NCBI GenBank assembly: GCA_015233395.1
Contig: JADFXV010000010.1
Span: forward strand, 1 to 63,217
Reading direction: 5' to 3'
Origin: Desulfovibrionaceae bacterium
GTDB lineage: Bacteria; Desulfobacterota; Desulfovibrionia; Desulfovibrionales; Desulfovibrionaceae
DNA: 63,217 nucleotides
Position numbers and translations under genes: made by a program. This document shows positions 9,629 through 18,468 of this stretch, piece by piece. The notes beneath the pieces are model-generated. The model was given only the letters and a program-made list of their open reading frames with translations, had not been told where the DNA came from and made no database searches. Every line of letters begins with the position of its first letter. Position 1 is the stretch's first letter.

Positions 9629-10113
9629 GGCCTGCTCCCGGCGTCGTCTTTGGCCGGCGCGGGCGAGCATTTGCCGGTCATGGACTCGATGTCGATGCGC
9701 ACGACCAGGGTCTTGTCCACGATCTCGCGGGGGAATTCGTTTTTATCGCTGCCGTAGTGGCTCATCAGCAGCGCAAGCCCCAGTCTTTTTTCCCGCGCGT
9801 CCTCGACCACGGCCGCCCGGCCGTAGCCGATCACGGATTTGAAATGGGCGGTAAAGCCGCAGGGCTTGGGCTCGCGGACCACGACCGCGTCCACGGTCAC
9901 CTCGAAACAGATATCCGGATGGGCGGCCAGGGCCCGGGCCTTTTTGCCTTCGCGCGAGGAATGCAGGTAGATCCTGCCGTCTTGGTAAGCATAGTTGACC
10001 GGAACGACGTAAGGCCTGTGTCCGTCCCACAGGCCCAGGCGCATCAGTTCGCCCCGCGCGAGGATGTCCTCAATCAGCCTGGGGCTGGTTATCTCTTTTT
10101 CTGTCCTGCGCAT
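9625..10113 (-). CDS. pyridoxamine 5'-phosphate oxidase-like flavin-binding protein
   Basis: 162 residues with the split-barrel FMN/heme-binding fold of the PNPOx-like superfamily (LGLWDGHRPYVVPVNYAYQDGRIYLHSSREGKK, the block common to NimA-like proteins). A KSVIGYGRAAVVED segment continues the barrel. Members bind FMN, F420 or heme; a specific reaction cannot be assigned, and true PdxH function is unlikely at this length. The start overlaps the 3' end of mltG by 44 bases and its stop overlaps the PLD-like gene, so it lies inside a tight operon. Confidence 0.75.
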   Translation of the reverse strand: MRRTEKEITSPRLIEDILARGELMRLGLWDGHRPYVVPVNYAYQDGRIYLHSSREGKKARALAAHPDICFEVTVDAVVVREPKPCGFTAHFKSVIGYGRAAVVEDAREKRLGLALLMSHYGSDKNEFPREIVDKTLVVRIDIESMTGKCSPAPAKDDAGSRP

Positions 10114-11128
10114 TGGCCCTGCCTTGTTTGTTCAATTGGAAGCGGCGCACGGCGTCGTTGTGCTCGTCGAGGGTGGCGCTGAAATAATGGCTGCCGTCTT
10201 TCCTGGAGACGAAGTAGTACAAGGCGTGTTTTTCCGGATTGCTCGCGGCCGCGAGCGACTCGCGCCCCGGAGAACAGATCGGCCCGGGCGGCAGGCCGGG
10301 GCGCTTGTAAGTGTTGTAGGGATTGGCGGGATCGTCGAGTTGCGCTCGGTGCAGGCTGCCGTCGTAGGCCTCGCCCAGGCCGTAGATGACCGTGGGGTCG
10401 GTCTGCAGGAGCATGCCCTTGGCCAGGCGGTTTTTGAACACCCCGGCCACCTTGGGCCGCTCCGAGGGCAGGGCCGATTCCTTTTCCACGATCGAGGCCA
10501 GAATCACGGTCTCGACCAAGGCCTTGCCCGCCGGCGCCGCGTCTGGCCAAATCGCCTTCGCCTGTTTGCGGAATTCGGCCAGCATGGCCTCGACCACATA
10601 GCGCGTGTCGCCCCCGGGCTTGCGGGTCAGCATGTACGTCTGGGGAAACAAGAAGCCTTCGGCGGTTTTGGCCGCGATGTCGTACTTGGCCAGCAGTTGC
10701 GCATCGGCGGCCGCGCTCTCGAAACTTACGGCGCTTCCGAGCCCGGCCTCTTCCACCAGCTTGGCCGTCTGGCGCAGGGTCAAACCCTCGGGAACGGACA
10801 AACGGTGCAGGACGCCCGGGGTGTTGGCCAGGATGTCGAGGATTTTGGCCGGAACCAGGCCCGTGTTCAGGAGGAACTCCCCGGCCCTGATCCTGGAGCC
10901 GAGCCCGGTGTACAGGGCGAGCAGCCTGAACTTGAATTCGTCGGCGATCAATCCGGCCTGCCGGAGCGTCCTTGCGGTCTGCTCGAAGGATTGGCCGGGT
11001 TCGATGACGATCGTCACCTCATGGCCCGGTGTTTCCGGGGGGACGTTCAAGAATTGCTGGACGCGGTAAACGGCCGTGGCGGCGAAGGCCAAGGCCACAA
11101 GCAGGGCCGCGAGCAGTTTATACTTCAT
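10070..11128 (-). CDS. mltG: endolytic peptidoglycan transglycosylase MltG
   Basis: 352 residues from ATG 11128, which overlaps the ruvX stop (ATGA). An N-terminal membrane anchor (residues 4-20) leads to a LysM-like region and the YceG catalytic domain, with ASIVEKE around residues 211-217 holding the catalytic Glu. DPTVIYGLG and PYNTYKRPGLPPGPICSPG follow, the family's most conserved blocks. The protein cleaves nascent glycan strands at the periplasmic face of the inner membrane and sets their length. The in-frame upstream extension is mostly the shadow of ruvX and is rejected. Confidence 0.92.
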   Translation of the reverse strand: MKYKLLAALLVALAFAATAVYRVQQFLNVPPETPGHEVTIVIEPGQSFEQTARTLRQAGLIADEFKFRLLALYTGLGSRIRAGEFLLNTGLVPAKILDILANTPGVLHRLSVPEGLTLRQTAKLVEEAGLGSAVSFESAAADAQLLAKYDIAAKTAEGFLFPQTYMLTRKPGGDTRYVVEAMLAEFRKQAKAIWPDAAPAGKALVETVILASIVEKESALPSERPKVAGVFKNRLAKGMLLQTDPTVIYGLGEAYDGSLHRAQLDDPANPYNTYKRPGLPPGPICSPGRESLAAASNPEKHALYYFVSRKDGSHYFSATLDEHNDAVRRFQLNKQGRANAQDRKRDNQPQAD

Positions 11129-11544
11129 GAGCGGGTCCGCGCCTGGCTGAAATAGGTTTGCAAAATATGCACCGCCGCCTGCTGGTCGAGGACGGCCGCG
11201 AGGCGGGCGCCTTTGCGTCCCGCCGCGACGAGATCGTCCTTGGCCGCCTCGCTGGTCAGAGCCTCGTTCACCAGGATCAACGGCGTATCCAGGCGGCGCC
11301 TGAGGCTGTCCGCGAAATTGCGCGCCTGGCGCGACCCCAGGGTTTCGCCGCCGTCCAAAGCCAGGGGCAGGCCGACCACGATCTCGCCCACGTCCTGCTC
11401 GCGCACGATGCGCGCGATGTCCTCGAAAAGCTTCGCCCGCGCTCCGCGCGCCAGGGTCGCATGCGGATAGGCAAAGCGCGTCCCGGCGTCGGCCAGGGCG
11501 AGTCCGACCCGTTTGGTCCCCAAATCGATCGCCAGAATGCGCAT
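11125..11544 (-). CDS. ruvX: Holliday junction resolvase-like protein RuvX/YqgF
   Basis: 139 residues from ATG 11544. The RNase H-like fold is recognised from MRILAIDLGTKRVGLALAD (first acidic residue D7), a central EIVVGLPLALDGGE block, and a C-terminal DQQAAVHILQTYF in which the Asp completes the acidic set. YqgF proteins are implicated in 16S rRNA 5'-end maturation and as putative resolvases. It is usually found beside mltG in many bacteria, as here, with ATGA coupling. The in-frame N-terminal extension to 11859 is not homologous and is excluded. Confidence 0.9.
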   Translation of the reverse strand: MRILAIDLGTKRVGLALADAGTRFAYPHATLARGARAKLFEDIARIVREQDVGEIVVGLPLALDGGETLGSRQARNFADSLRRRLDTPLILVNEALTSEAAKDDLVAAGRKGARLAAVLDQQAAVHILQTYFSQARTRS

Positions 11545-11659
11545 TTCGTTCCCCTGGTCCGGACTCGTTTCGCTCTTGCCGCAATCGGGAAAAAATATTT
11601 TAATCGGACAGCGTCCGGGCGGCAAGGACAAACCAAGCCCGGCGCGGGGGAGCCGTCCA

Positions 11660-12106
11660 ATGCAATATTCCCAGGGAACGATCGGCCGGGTTTTCGTACT
11701 GCGCCTTGGCGACGGCGACAAGCTGCCCGGCTCTATCGAGGATTTCGCCGCCGCCCACGGCGTTTCCCAGGCCTTTTGCGCGCTCGTCGGCGGCGCGGAC
11801 GACGGCAGCCGCGTCGTTGCCGGACCGCGAGACGGCGCGGTCATGCCGCCTGAGCCCATGACGCAGGCAATCCACGGCGTTCACGAGGCCGCCGCAGTGG
11901 GCACGATCTTTCCGGACGCCAAGGGCCAGCCCAAATTACACATGCACGCCGCCCTGGGCCGGGGCAAGGACACGGTCACCGGCTGCGTGCGGGCCGGGGT
12001 GGATATCTGGAAGATCGGCGAAGTGGTCATCCTGGAGATCGCCGGGACGGACATGGCGCGCCGCATCGACCCGCAGACGGGTTTTGAGCTGCTTTGCCGC
12101 GCGTGA
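11660..12106 (+). CDS. PPC (DUF296) domain protein
   Basis: 148 residues from ATG 11660, divergent from ruvX. The whole protein is one PPC domain: an N-terminal strand GRVFVLRLGDGDKLPGSIEDF, a central Gly-rich turn (ALVGGADDGS) and a histidine pair in KLHMHAALGR that in relatives coordinates metal. Bacterial PPC proteins form trimers, and many are annotated as DNA-binding proteins with regulatory function, but the biochemical role is mostly unknown. Length matches stand-alone bacterial members. Confidence 0.8.
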   Translation: MQYSQGTIGRVFVLRLGDGDKLPGSIEDFAAAHGVSQAFCALVGGADDGSRVVAGPRDGAVMPPEPMTQAIHGVHEAAAVGTIFPDAKGQPKLHMHAALGRGKDTVTGCVRAGVDIWKIGEVVILEIAGTDMARRIDPQTGFELLCRA

Positions 12107-12133
12107 GGGGAAAAAACCGATTGCGGCTTATCA

Positions 12134-12976
12134 TCAGAGCAGGACCGTCTCGAAGGCGGCGTCGGCCAGATCAAAGAGCAGCATTTTGCCCCACAGGGCC
12201 GGCCGCCGTCCGCGCAAGACGTCCAGGGCTGCCCCGGCCATGATGGCCGCGGCCGCGCCCACGGCCGGGGCCGGGGTTCCCGAGACGATTTCCGCGCTTT
12301 GGCCTTTGGCCGAGGCCATCAGGCCCGCCGGGCTTGCCGCACCGGGCGCGACCACGGCCACCCAGCCGGTTTGCCCTGCCACCGCGGCCGTGACCAGGGG
12401 GATGCGGGCCGCCGCCGCCGCCTCGGCCAGCTCCAGGCGCATGGGCAAGCCCCCCAGGGCGTCGATTACGACCTGGCTGTCTTGGACAAAGGCCGTAACC
12501 GACTCCCTGTCCACGAATCGACGCCAAGCCTCGATCTCGCAGGCCGGATTGAGCGACGCGGCCCGGACCGCCGCCGCCTCGGCCTTGGATTGCCCAAGCG
12601 ACTCCGGGGAACTGAGTATCTGGCGATTGAGGTTGGATTCCTCGAAGACGTCGCCGTCGGCGGCGCGGATGCGCCCGGTTCCGGAGCGCGTCAGCAATTC
12701 CAGCGCCAGTCCCCCCAGCCCTCCCAGTCCAAGCAGCGCGGCGCGAGACTCAAGCAAGCGGATCTGGTCCTCAAAGGAGAACCCGGCGAAGTTGCGCAGG
12801 TATCTTTCCGGCGCCACCGCGTTGCGCAGGGCGATGATCTCGACGCCTTTGACGTGAACTCTGGCCTTTCGGGCGAGAGCTTCAAGCGCGCGGCCGGCGG
12901 CGCAGCGAAACGGCGACGGCTCCGGAGCCGGACGGGACAGGGCGGCGACAGCCCGGGCGATTTCCGCCTCGGTCAC
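12134..12976 (-). CDS. ThiF/MoeB/HesA-family adenylyltransferase
   Basis: 280 residues from GTG 12976, one base after the stop of the MoaD-like gene. A 100-residue N-terminal helical part precedes the E1-like nucleotide-binding motif GLGGLGGLALELLTRSGTG, the acidic RAADGDVFEESNLNRQILS block, and a DALGGLPMRLELAEAA segment. The CxxC zinc pairs of MoeB are not evident. The family adenylates the C-terminal Gly-Gly of small sulfur carriers; the adjacent MoaD-like protein is the obvious substrate. The pair sits downstream of an aldehyde oxidoreductase on the same strand, so it probably serves sulfur transfer for its tungstopterin cofactor. Confidence 0.8.
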   Translation of the reverse strand: MTEAEIARAVAALSRPAPEPSPFRCAAGRALEALARKARVHVKGVEIIALRNAVAPERYLRNFAGFSFEDQIRLLESRAALLGLGGLGGLALELLTRSGTGRIRAADGDVFEESNLNRQILSSPESLGQSKAEAAAVRAASLNPACEIEAWRRFVDRESVTAFVQDSQVVIDALGGLPMRLELAEAAAAARIPLVTAAVAGQTGWVAVVAPGAASPAGLMASAKGQSAEIVSGTPAPAVGAAAAIMAGAALDVLRGRRPALWGKMLLFDLADAAFETVLL

Positions 12977-12977
12977 G

Positions 12978-13205
12978 CTAGCCGCCCCCGACGGCCGGAA
13001 ACAGGCCGACCCGGTCGCCATCGGCCAGGAGCGTTTCGCGCGGGGCGTGGACGCCGTTGACGAACACTACGGCGACCTCTTCTTCCGGGATGCCCAGGCG
13101 CGCGATGAGGCGCTCCACGGTTTCGGGCGGCTTCAGGGGAAAGTCCGCCGCGTTTTCGGGCTGGAACCGGCCGAGGGTGGCGAAGCATTTCAAAGTGACG
13201 CGCAT
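12978..13205 (-). CDS. MoaD/ThiS-family sulfur carrier protein
   Basis: 75 residues from ATG 13205. It has the beta-grasp pattern MRVTLKCFATLGRF, a VNGVHAPRETLLADGDRVGLFPAVGGG end and a terminal Gly-Gly that would be adenylated and thiocarboxylated to donate sulfur to molybdopterin. Length is normal (about 75-90). It lies between an aldehyde:ferredoxin oxidoreductase gene and a ThiF-like gene, a recurrent arrangement in anaerobes that supports a role in the tungsten-pterin cofactor rather than in thiamine synthesis. Confidence 0.85.
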   Translation of the reverse strand: MRVTLKCFATLGRFQPENAADFPLKPPETVERLIARLGIPEEEVAVVFVNGVHAPRETLLADGDRVGLFPAVGGG

Positions 13206-13310
13206 GGGGCGAAAATAAGGCCGGCCACGGCCGCAGTCAACCGTAACCCCCCGAGGCCGCACGGGCGGACGACGGCCCCGGGGCGATCATGGCGGCTTTG
13301 CCGGGCCGCG

Positions 13311-15038
13311 CTATTTCACCAAGGCGCCGCGCAGGTCCTCTTCGGTCAGGTCCCAGGTCAGGTTGTGGGGCGGCAAGGGCTCTTCGCTGAAAAACCTGGG
13401 CAGCTGGTCGTGATGCGCGTTGAATCCCGCCGCCCGGTTGAAGTCGATTTCGTCTTTGAGCGTGGCTGCGCCGAGCGCGACCACGTCGTCCACTCCGTAG
13501 GGTTTGCCGGTCAGGCTCGAAACCAGCTCGGCGATGGTCGGCACGCCCTTGTCGTTGTCTAGGATGGCGAAGGCCACGAACAAGCACAGTCCCAGGCTGT
13601 CGACGGCGGCGGTGGCCACCTGGAGATTTTTGGACAACTCGGCCTGTCCGGCCTTGGAGTGCGGATCGACGTCCCCGCCGACCTTGAGGATGTTCTGGGC
13701 CACGGCGTATCCGGCGGTGTGGTCCGCGCCCATGGTCGAGGTGGCGTAGGTCACGCCGATGCCCTTGACCACGCGAGGATCGTAGGCCGGCAGGGACTGG
13801 CCCTTGACCACGGGAACCCGGGTCACGCCCACGGCCTCGGCCATGTAGCGGCAGCCGTTGCCGACGATTGCGCCGAGCGGGTCCTTGGTCCCGGCCTTGC
13901 GCAGCAGTTCGATGGCCGCCTTGCCGTCGCCCCAGGCGATGACGCCGCCGTCCATGGCCACGGCGATGGTGTTGCCCATTTCGATGGTGTCCAGGCCCAG
14001 GTCGTCGCAGGTGCGGTCGAGCATGGCGATGTCGTCGAGGTCCTTGATGAGCGAGTTCGCTCCCATGGCCCAGATGGTTTCGTACTCGAAGCCCGAGGTC
14101 AGGTACTTGCCGTCCTTGTCCAGGTAACTTTGGGAACACTGGATGACGCAACCGGAATGGCAGCCTTCCTTGGTTTTGCCGCCGCGCTTGGAGATGGTTT
14201 CGGCGATGGTCTCGCCGCTGATGTCGGCGGCGAATTCAAAGCGGCCGAAGCGGAAATTCTTGGTCGGCAGGGCTCCGGCCTCGTTGATGATGTTCACCAG
14301 GATGGCGGTGCCGTAAGCCGGCAAGCCCTGCCCGGTGACCGGATGGCTCTTTAGAATTTCCACCCAGCGTTTGTTCGCGTCCTTGAAGCGTTCCGGTTCG
14401 GCCGGGGAAACGACCCCGCAGCCGGCGTCGTCGAGCACCACGGCCTTGATTTTCTTGCTGCCCATGACCGCGCCCAGGCCGCCGCGCCCGGCCGCCCTGG
14501 CCGGCCGGCCCTCGGGATCGGAAAACTGGATCGAAGCCGCCAGGCGCTGGTGTTCGCCGGCCGGACCGATGAGCATGGCGCAGGTCCTTTGGCCGAACTC
14601 GGCGCGCAGCTTGTCCATGCACTCATACGTCCCCTTGCCGGCATAGGCCGAGGCGTCCGTGACGCTCACCCCGTCCGTGTTGATGCAAATATTGACCGGC
14701 GGCGCGTCCTTGGGTGGGCAATCCTCCAGGACGACAGCCAAAATGCCCAGCCTGGCCAGTTTCTGGGCGAACATGCCGCCCGAGTTGGATTCCTTGATCG
14801 TGCCGGTGAGAGGCGACTTGGCCCCGACCGAAATGCGCCCGGAATTGGCCGCCACCGAGCCGGTCAGGATGCCCGCCGCGGCAACGAGCTTGTTGGCCGC
14901 CGCGAGCGGATGGCAGTCGGCCGGGACCTCGCTTAAAACCAGGCGCGAGGTCAAGGCCCGGCCGCCCAGGCCGGCGTATTTGCCCAATTCCTCGAAGCGA
15001 TGCTCCCGCGTGCGCGTATTGATGCGTAATATTTTCAT
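13311..15038 (-). CDS. aor: aldehyde:ferredoxin oxidoreductase (tungsten-type AOR family)
   Basis: 575 residues from ATG 15038, preceded by AAAGGAG. The enzyme oxidises an aldehyde to its acid and reduces ferredoxin in the cytoplasm using a bis-tungstopterin and one [4Fe-4S] cluster. The N-terminus shows the KYAGLGGRALTSRL pterin-binding block and later GRGGLGAVMGSKKIKAV. A CHSGCVIQC motif (C-x3-C-x3-C) and a distal Cys in DSLGLC form the probable cluster ligands. It is slightly shorter than the archaeal enzymes (about 605). MoaD-like and ThiF-like genes follow 105 bases downstream. The upstream region is AT-rich and contains a short dyad (15081-15098). Confidence 0.9.
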   Translation of the reverse strand: MKILRINTRTREHRFEELGKYAGLGGRALTSRLVLSEVPADCHPLAAANKLVAAAGILTGSVAANSGRISVGAKSPLTGTIKESNSGGMFAQKLARLGILAVVLEDCPPKDAPPVNICINTDGVSVTDASAYAGKGTYECMDKLRAEFGQRTCAMLIGPAGEHQRLAASIQFSDPEGRPARAAGRGGLGAVMGSKKIKAVVLDDAGCGVVSPAEPERFKDANKRWVEILKSHPVTGQGLPAYGTAILVNIINEAGALPTKNFRFGRFEFAADISGETIAETISKRGGKTKEGCHSGCVIQCSQSYLDKDGKYLTSGFEYETIWAMGANSLIKDLDDIAMLDRTCDDLGLDTIEMGNTIAVAMDGGVIAWGDGKAAIELLRKAGTKDPLGAIVGNGCRYMAEAVGVTRVPVVKGQSLPAYDPRVVKGIGVTYATSTMGADHTAGYAVAQNILKVGGDVDPHSKAGQAELSKNLQVATAAVDSLGLCLFVAFAILDNDKGVPTIAELVSSLTGKPYGVDDVVALGAATLKDEIDFNRAAGFNAHHDQLPRFFSEEPLPPHNLTWDLTEEDLRGALVK

Positions 15039-15308
15039 GGCGTTGCTCCTTTGCGGATTGCAGTGCTGTATATTTTCCAAATTATTGTTGAAAATAATGC
15101 CTGTGCGAGCCGGAGTCAAACGTATTTTTATTATGCCGTTAAAAACATACTTGTCGGAAAGTAGAGAAGATCAGGGAGTTTATTGTGTCAATAAAAGCAT
15201 AGATAAAAATTCCGACCGAAAGCATTGCGATCTTCGGTGTTTTTTTAAAATATTAGAATGGAAAGGAATGTATTGCCAAAAACGACTCAAAAAAATACAT
15301 TCTTCTTC
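15039..15308. promoter_or_regulatory. divergent AT-rich intergenic region with dyad
   Basis: A 270-base AT-rich spacer separates the aldehyde oxidoreductase gene (minus) from the unknown gene at 15309 (plus). It holds the dyad ATTATT-N6-AATAAT at 15081-15098, about 45 bases upstream of the AOR start, which could be an operator. No sigma-54 or convincing sigma-70 hexamers were recognised. Confidence 0.35.
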
Positions 15309-15896
15309 ATGAAGGAAAACCCCGTTGTGCTGGTCAAAGCCAGGCCGCATCCGGTCGAGTTCTGGCTTCCCTTGCTGCGCCGGGGGGTCGTCGTCCGGGC
15401 GACGGTGAACGTGAGCGCGATGGACTTTCTCGTGAACGCGGCGAGGTTTGATCCGGAGTATATCCGCGAGCGGATCGGCTCGGTCTTTCTCGACGGCCGC
15501 CCGGTGGACGACCTCAACCGGGCGGCGATCACCGAAGGCTGCCATTTGGCGCTGGGCATGGCCGCCCCGGGTCTGGCCGGAGCCAGCCTGAACCGGGGCA
15601 GTCCGTTGGCGGAATTTCGCGCGGATATTTCGTATCGTCCCGGGCAGGGGCCGATGCAGCCGGTCCCCGGGACGTTGACATTGAAGCTCTTCAATCTGGT
15701 CGCCCGGGAAACGGCCGCAAGCATCCTGCGTCTGGGCTTTGCCGTGCCGGGCGAGGCGCTGGATTCGGTCCGGGCCGGAGATCCGCAAGGATTTGCGGCC
15801 TGCGTGTCCGGGATCGAACGCGGCGGCAGGGAAATTGCCCCGGCTCGGTTCGCCGGGGCGTTCGCCGACGCACCGGTGCGCGTGGCCTTGGCCTGA
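15309..15896 (+). CDS. conserved-looking protein of unknown function
   Basis: 195 residues from ATG 15309; an in-frame ATG at 15258 would add 17 residues rich in Asn, Thr and Phe and is less likely. There is no signal peptide or membrane segment. The sequence contains HPVEFWLPLLRRGVVVRATVNVSAMDFL, then FDPEYIRERIGSVFLDGRPVDDL and a GTLTLKLFNLVARE block. Codon use matches its GC-rich neighbours, so it is probably a real gene, but I do not recognise the family. It is divergent from the AOR gene and convergent with the acyl-CoA ligase. Confidence 0.6.
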   Translation: MKENPVVLVKARPHPVEFWLPLLRRGVVVRATVNVSAMDFLVNAARFDPEYIRERIGSVFLDGRPVDDLNRAAITEGCHLALGMAAPGLAGASLNRGSPLAEFRADISYRPGQGPMQPVPGTLTLKLFNLVARETAASILRLGFAVPGEALDSVRAGDPQGFAACVSGIERGGREIAPARFAGAFADAPVRVALA

Positions 15897-16015
15897 GCGG
15901 CCGGGCGGCGGCCGCCGCGCCAAGAGGCCATGTTCGCGAAAAAGGCCGCAGACTTGCATCCGCAGCCTCAAAAAGCCCGTAGACCGCCAGGCGATCCGAA
16001 AAAACGGAGGCGGGC

Positions 16016-17680
16016 CTATTTCGCGGCCGGGTCCATGGCCTCGGGAAACAGGAGGGCCGCCTCCTCGCGCAATTTGTACTTTTGCACCTTGCCGCTGGCC
16101 GTCATGGGATAAGCGTCCACAAAGGCCACGTATTTCGGGATCTTGTGCCAGGCGATCTGCCCCCGGCAATAGTCGCGCACGTCCGCCTCGGTTATTTCCG
16201 CCCCAGCCTTGCGCACGATGAACGCCCCGACTTCCTCGCCGTATTTGTGGCTTTGCACGCCGACGACCTGGACGTCGGCGACGCCTTGCATGGTGTGCAA
16301 AAATTCCTCGATCTCGCGGGGATAGATGTTTTCCCCGCCCCGGATGATCATGTCTTTGAGCCGGCCGGTGATGGAGAGGTAGTCGTTTGCATCCATCACC
16401 CCCAGGTCGCCGGAATGCAGCCAGCCGTCCGCGTCGATGGCTTTGGCCGTGGCCTCGGGATTGTTGTAGTACCCCTTCATGAGGGAATAGCCCCGGCAAA
16501 GCACTTCGCCCTGGTTCCCGCGCGGCAGCTCCTCGCCCGTCTCCGGAGCAGCCACCTTGACCTCGATGCCGGGCATGGGCCGGCCCACGCTTTCGACCCG
16601 GTAGCGGAATTCGTCGTCGGGCGTGGTCTGGGTCATCACCGGCGAGTTTTCGGTCAGGCCGTAGCAGATGGTGATCTCGCGCAGATACATCGACTCGATC
16701 GCCTGGCGCATGGTGTGCACCGGGCAGGGCGAACCGGCCATGATGCCGGTGCGCAGCGAGGAGAAGTCGAACTTGGAAAAGAGCTTGTGCTCCAGCATGG
16801 CGATGAACATCGTGGGCACGCCGTAGAGCGCCGTGCAGCGCTCTTCCTCCACCGAGGTCATCGCCTGAACGGGATTGAAGGTCTCAAGCACCACCATGGC
16901 CGTGCCGTGCGAGACCGCCGCCAGTACGCCAAGGACGCAGCCGAAACAATGGAACAAGGGCACCGTCAGGCACAGGCGGTCCTTTTCGGTGAAGCGCTGG
17001 CGTTCGCCGATCCAAAACCCGTTGTTGGCGATGCTGCGGTGGCTGAGCATGACCCCCTTGGGAAACCCGGTGGTGCCCGAGGTGTATTGCATGTTCACCA
17101 CGTCGTCAGGGGAGAGGCTCGCCTGGCGGGCGAGATATTGCGGCTCCGGGACCGTACGGGCAAGGCCGGTGATTTCCGGGACCGAGTACATGCCCCGGTG
17201 CTTTTCCTGGCCCAAAAACAAGACCCGTTTCAAATGCGGGAAGGTCTCGCTGACGATGCGCCCGCGTTCCTGGCTGCGCAGTTCCGGCGCCAGGTCGTAG
17301 AGAATCTGGATATAGTCCGAGTCGCGGTAGCCGTCGATCAGGAAGATGTTTTCGGCCTCGGAATTTTGGAGCAAAAATTTCAGCTCGTTGCGTTTGTAAC
17401 TGGTGTTGACGGTCAGTAAAACGGCCCCGATCTTGGCCGTGGCGAACTGCAAGGCGATCCAGTGCGGCACGTTGGTGGCCCAGACGGCCACCTTTTCGCC
17501 CCGCTGCACGCCCAAGGCCAAAAGCCCCTTGGCCAGGCCGTCCACCTGCTCGGCGAATTGCCGCCAGGTCAAACGGTAATCCCGGTCGACGTAGACCAGG
17601 GCCTCGCCGTCCGGATGGGCGGCCACGGTGGCGTCCAGCATTTGTCCTAGAGTAATGTCTTTGATGGCGAAGGTTTCCAT
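16016..17680 (-). CDS. AMP-forming acyl-CoA synthetase (medium/long-chain type)
   Basis: 554 residues from ATG 17680 with an AGAGGGG binding site. It activates a carboxylic acid with ATP and CoA. The AMP-binding signature YTSGTTGFPKGVMLSH lies near residues 194-209, YGLTENSPV near 340, the hinge GRLKDMIIRGGENIYPREIEEFL near 440-465, and the catalytic Lys in MTASGKVQKYKLRE near the C-terminus. Length is typical for FadD-like ligases. The XRE-cupin regulator gene ends 27 bases upstream on the same strand, so the two form an operon and the regulator probably senses a related acid or acyl-CoA. Chain-length preference cannot be read from sequence. Confidence 0.9.
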   Translation of the reverse strand: METFAIKDITLGQMLDATVAAHPDGEALVYVDRDYRLTWRQFAEQVDGLAKGLLALGVQRGEKVAVWATNVPHWIALQFATAKIGAVLLTVNTSYKRNELKFLLQNSEAENIFLIDGYRDSDYIQILYDLAPELRSQERGRIVSETFPHLKRVLFLGQEKHRGMYSVPEITGLARTVPEPQYLARQASLSPDDVVNMQYTSGTTGFPKGVMLSHRSIANNGFWIGERQRFTEKDRLCLTVPLFHCFGCVLGVLAAVSHGTAMVVLETFNPVQAMTSVEEERCTALYGVPTMFIAMLEHKLFSKFDFSSLRTGIMAGSPCPVHTMRQAIESMYLREITICYGLTENSPVMTQTTPDDEFRYRVESVGRPMPGIEVKVAAPETGEELPRGNQGEVLCRGYSLMKGYYNNPEATAKAIDADGWLHSGDLGVMDANDYLSITGRLKDMIIRGGENIYPREIEEFLHTMQGVADVQVVGVQSHKYGEEVGAFIVRKAGAEITEADVRDYCRGQIAWHKIPKYVAFVDAYPMTASGKVQKYKLREEAALLFPEAMDPAAK

Positions 17681-17707
17681 TGTCCCCTCTTTGGCGATGC
17701 GCCGCGC

Positions 17708-18286
17708 TCAGGCCGGGAAATAGATCACGGCGTGGATAGAGGCCTTGGCCGGCCCGGCCGCGCCGACATGGTGGGGCACGACGGAATTGAAATAGATGCT
17801 GTCGCCCGGACCGAGCAGGTATCGCTCCTGGCCCAGGACGATTTCCACCGTACCCGAGATGACCACGATGAATTCCTCGCCCTCGTGGCCCGACAGGGTC
17901 TTCGGAACCGAGGCGTCGTCGGGTTCGATCTCGATGTAAAACGGCTCCATGTGGCGGTCGATCTTGCCCGCGCCGAGCGAATGGAAGGCAAGCGCATGGC
18001 GCGCCTTGCGCGCCTTGCGCAGAGTGTCGTCGCCCGTGGAGCGGTCAGCCCTCCGGCAGACGCAGACATCGGAGCCGAACTCGTCGTCGATGAGCGTTCC
18101 GAGCCTGGTCCCGAGTCCGCGCGAGACCTTGAGCAACGGGCCAAGCGCCGGGCTCACCGCGCCGTGCTCCAAGGCCTCCAGGTACTCTGCGTCGAGCCCG
18201 GTGCGCGCAGCCAAATCCTCGATGCTCAGCCCCAGGTTCTTGCGCAGTTTTTTGATGCGCTGGGCGAATTTACGCTCGCCGATCAT
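17708..18286 (-). CDS. XRE-family regulator with C-terminal cupin domain
   Basis: 192 residues from ATG 18286 with an AAGGGGGA ribosome binding site. A helix-turn-helix of the lambda-repressor type lies at about 10-62 (KLRKNLGLSIEDLAARTGL, then ALEHGAVSPALGPLLKVSRGLG). A cupin_2 barrel occupies about 110-190 (HEGEEFIVVISGTVEIVLGQERYLLGPGDSIYFNSVVPHHVG). Such proteins are small-molecule-responsive repressors or activators. It is the first gene of a two-gene operon with the acyl-CoA ligase, a pairing common in Desulfovibrio and related anaerobes, suggesting local autoregulation. Confidence 0.88.
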   Translation of the reverse strand: MIGERKFAQRIKKLRKNLGLSIEDLAARTGLDAEYLEALEHGAVSPALGPLLKVSRGLGTRLGTLIDDEFGSDVCVCRRADRSTGDDTLRKARKARHALAFHSLGAGKIDRHMEPFYIEIEPDDASVPKTLSGHEGEEFIVVISGTVEIVLGQERYLLGPGDSIYFNSVVPHHVGAAGPAKASIHAVIYFPA

Positions 18287-18468
18287 GGTTTCCCCCTTGC
18301 ACGGATGCGTTGCGCGATTGACGCCACTCGCTACCCGTACACCATCATCATTTTGTCATGCAAGCCCGAAGGACAATTGAGGTGAAGCGCTAGTCTTCCA
18401 ACCATATTATATCATTGAAATATTGCTTTTCATCGTCATGAGCCCCGCGCTCGCTCGGAAAAGCCGGG

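Noticed and set aside
13237-14151. Arg/His-rich 304-residue frame inside the aldehyde oxidoreductase gene
   Set aside because: Composition (runs of R, G, H) is that of a frame-shifted shadow of a GC-rich gene.
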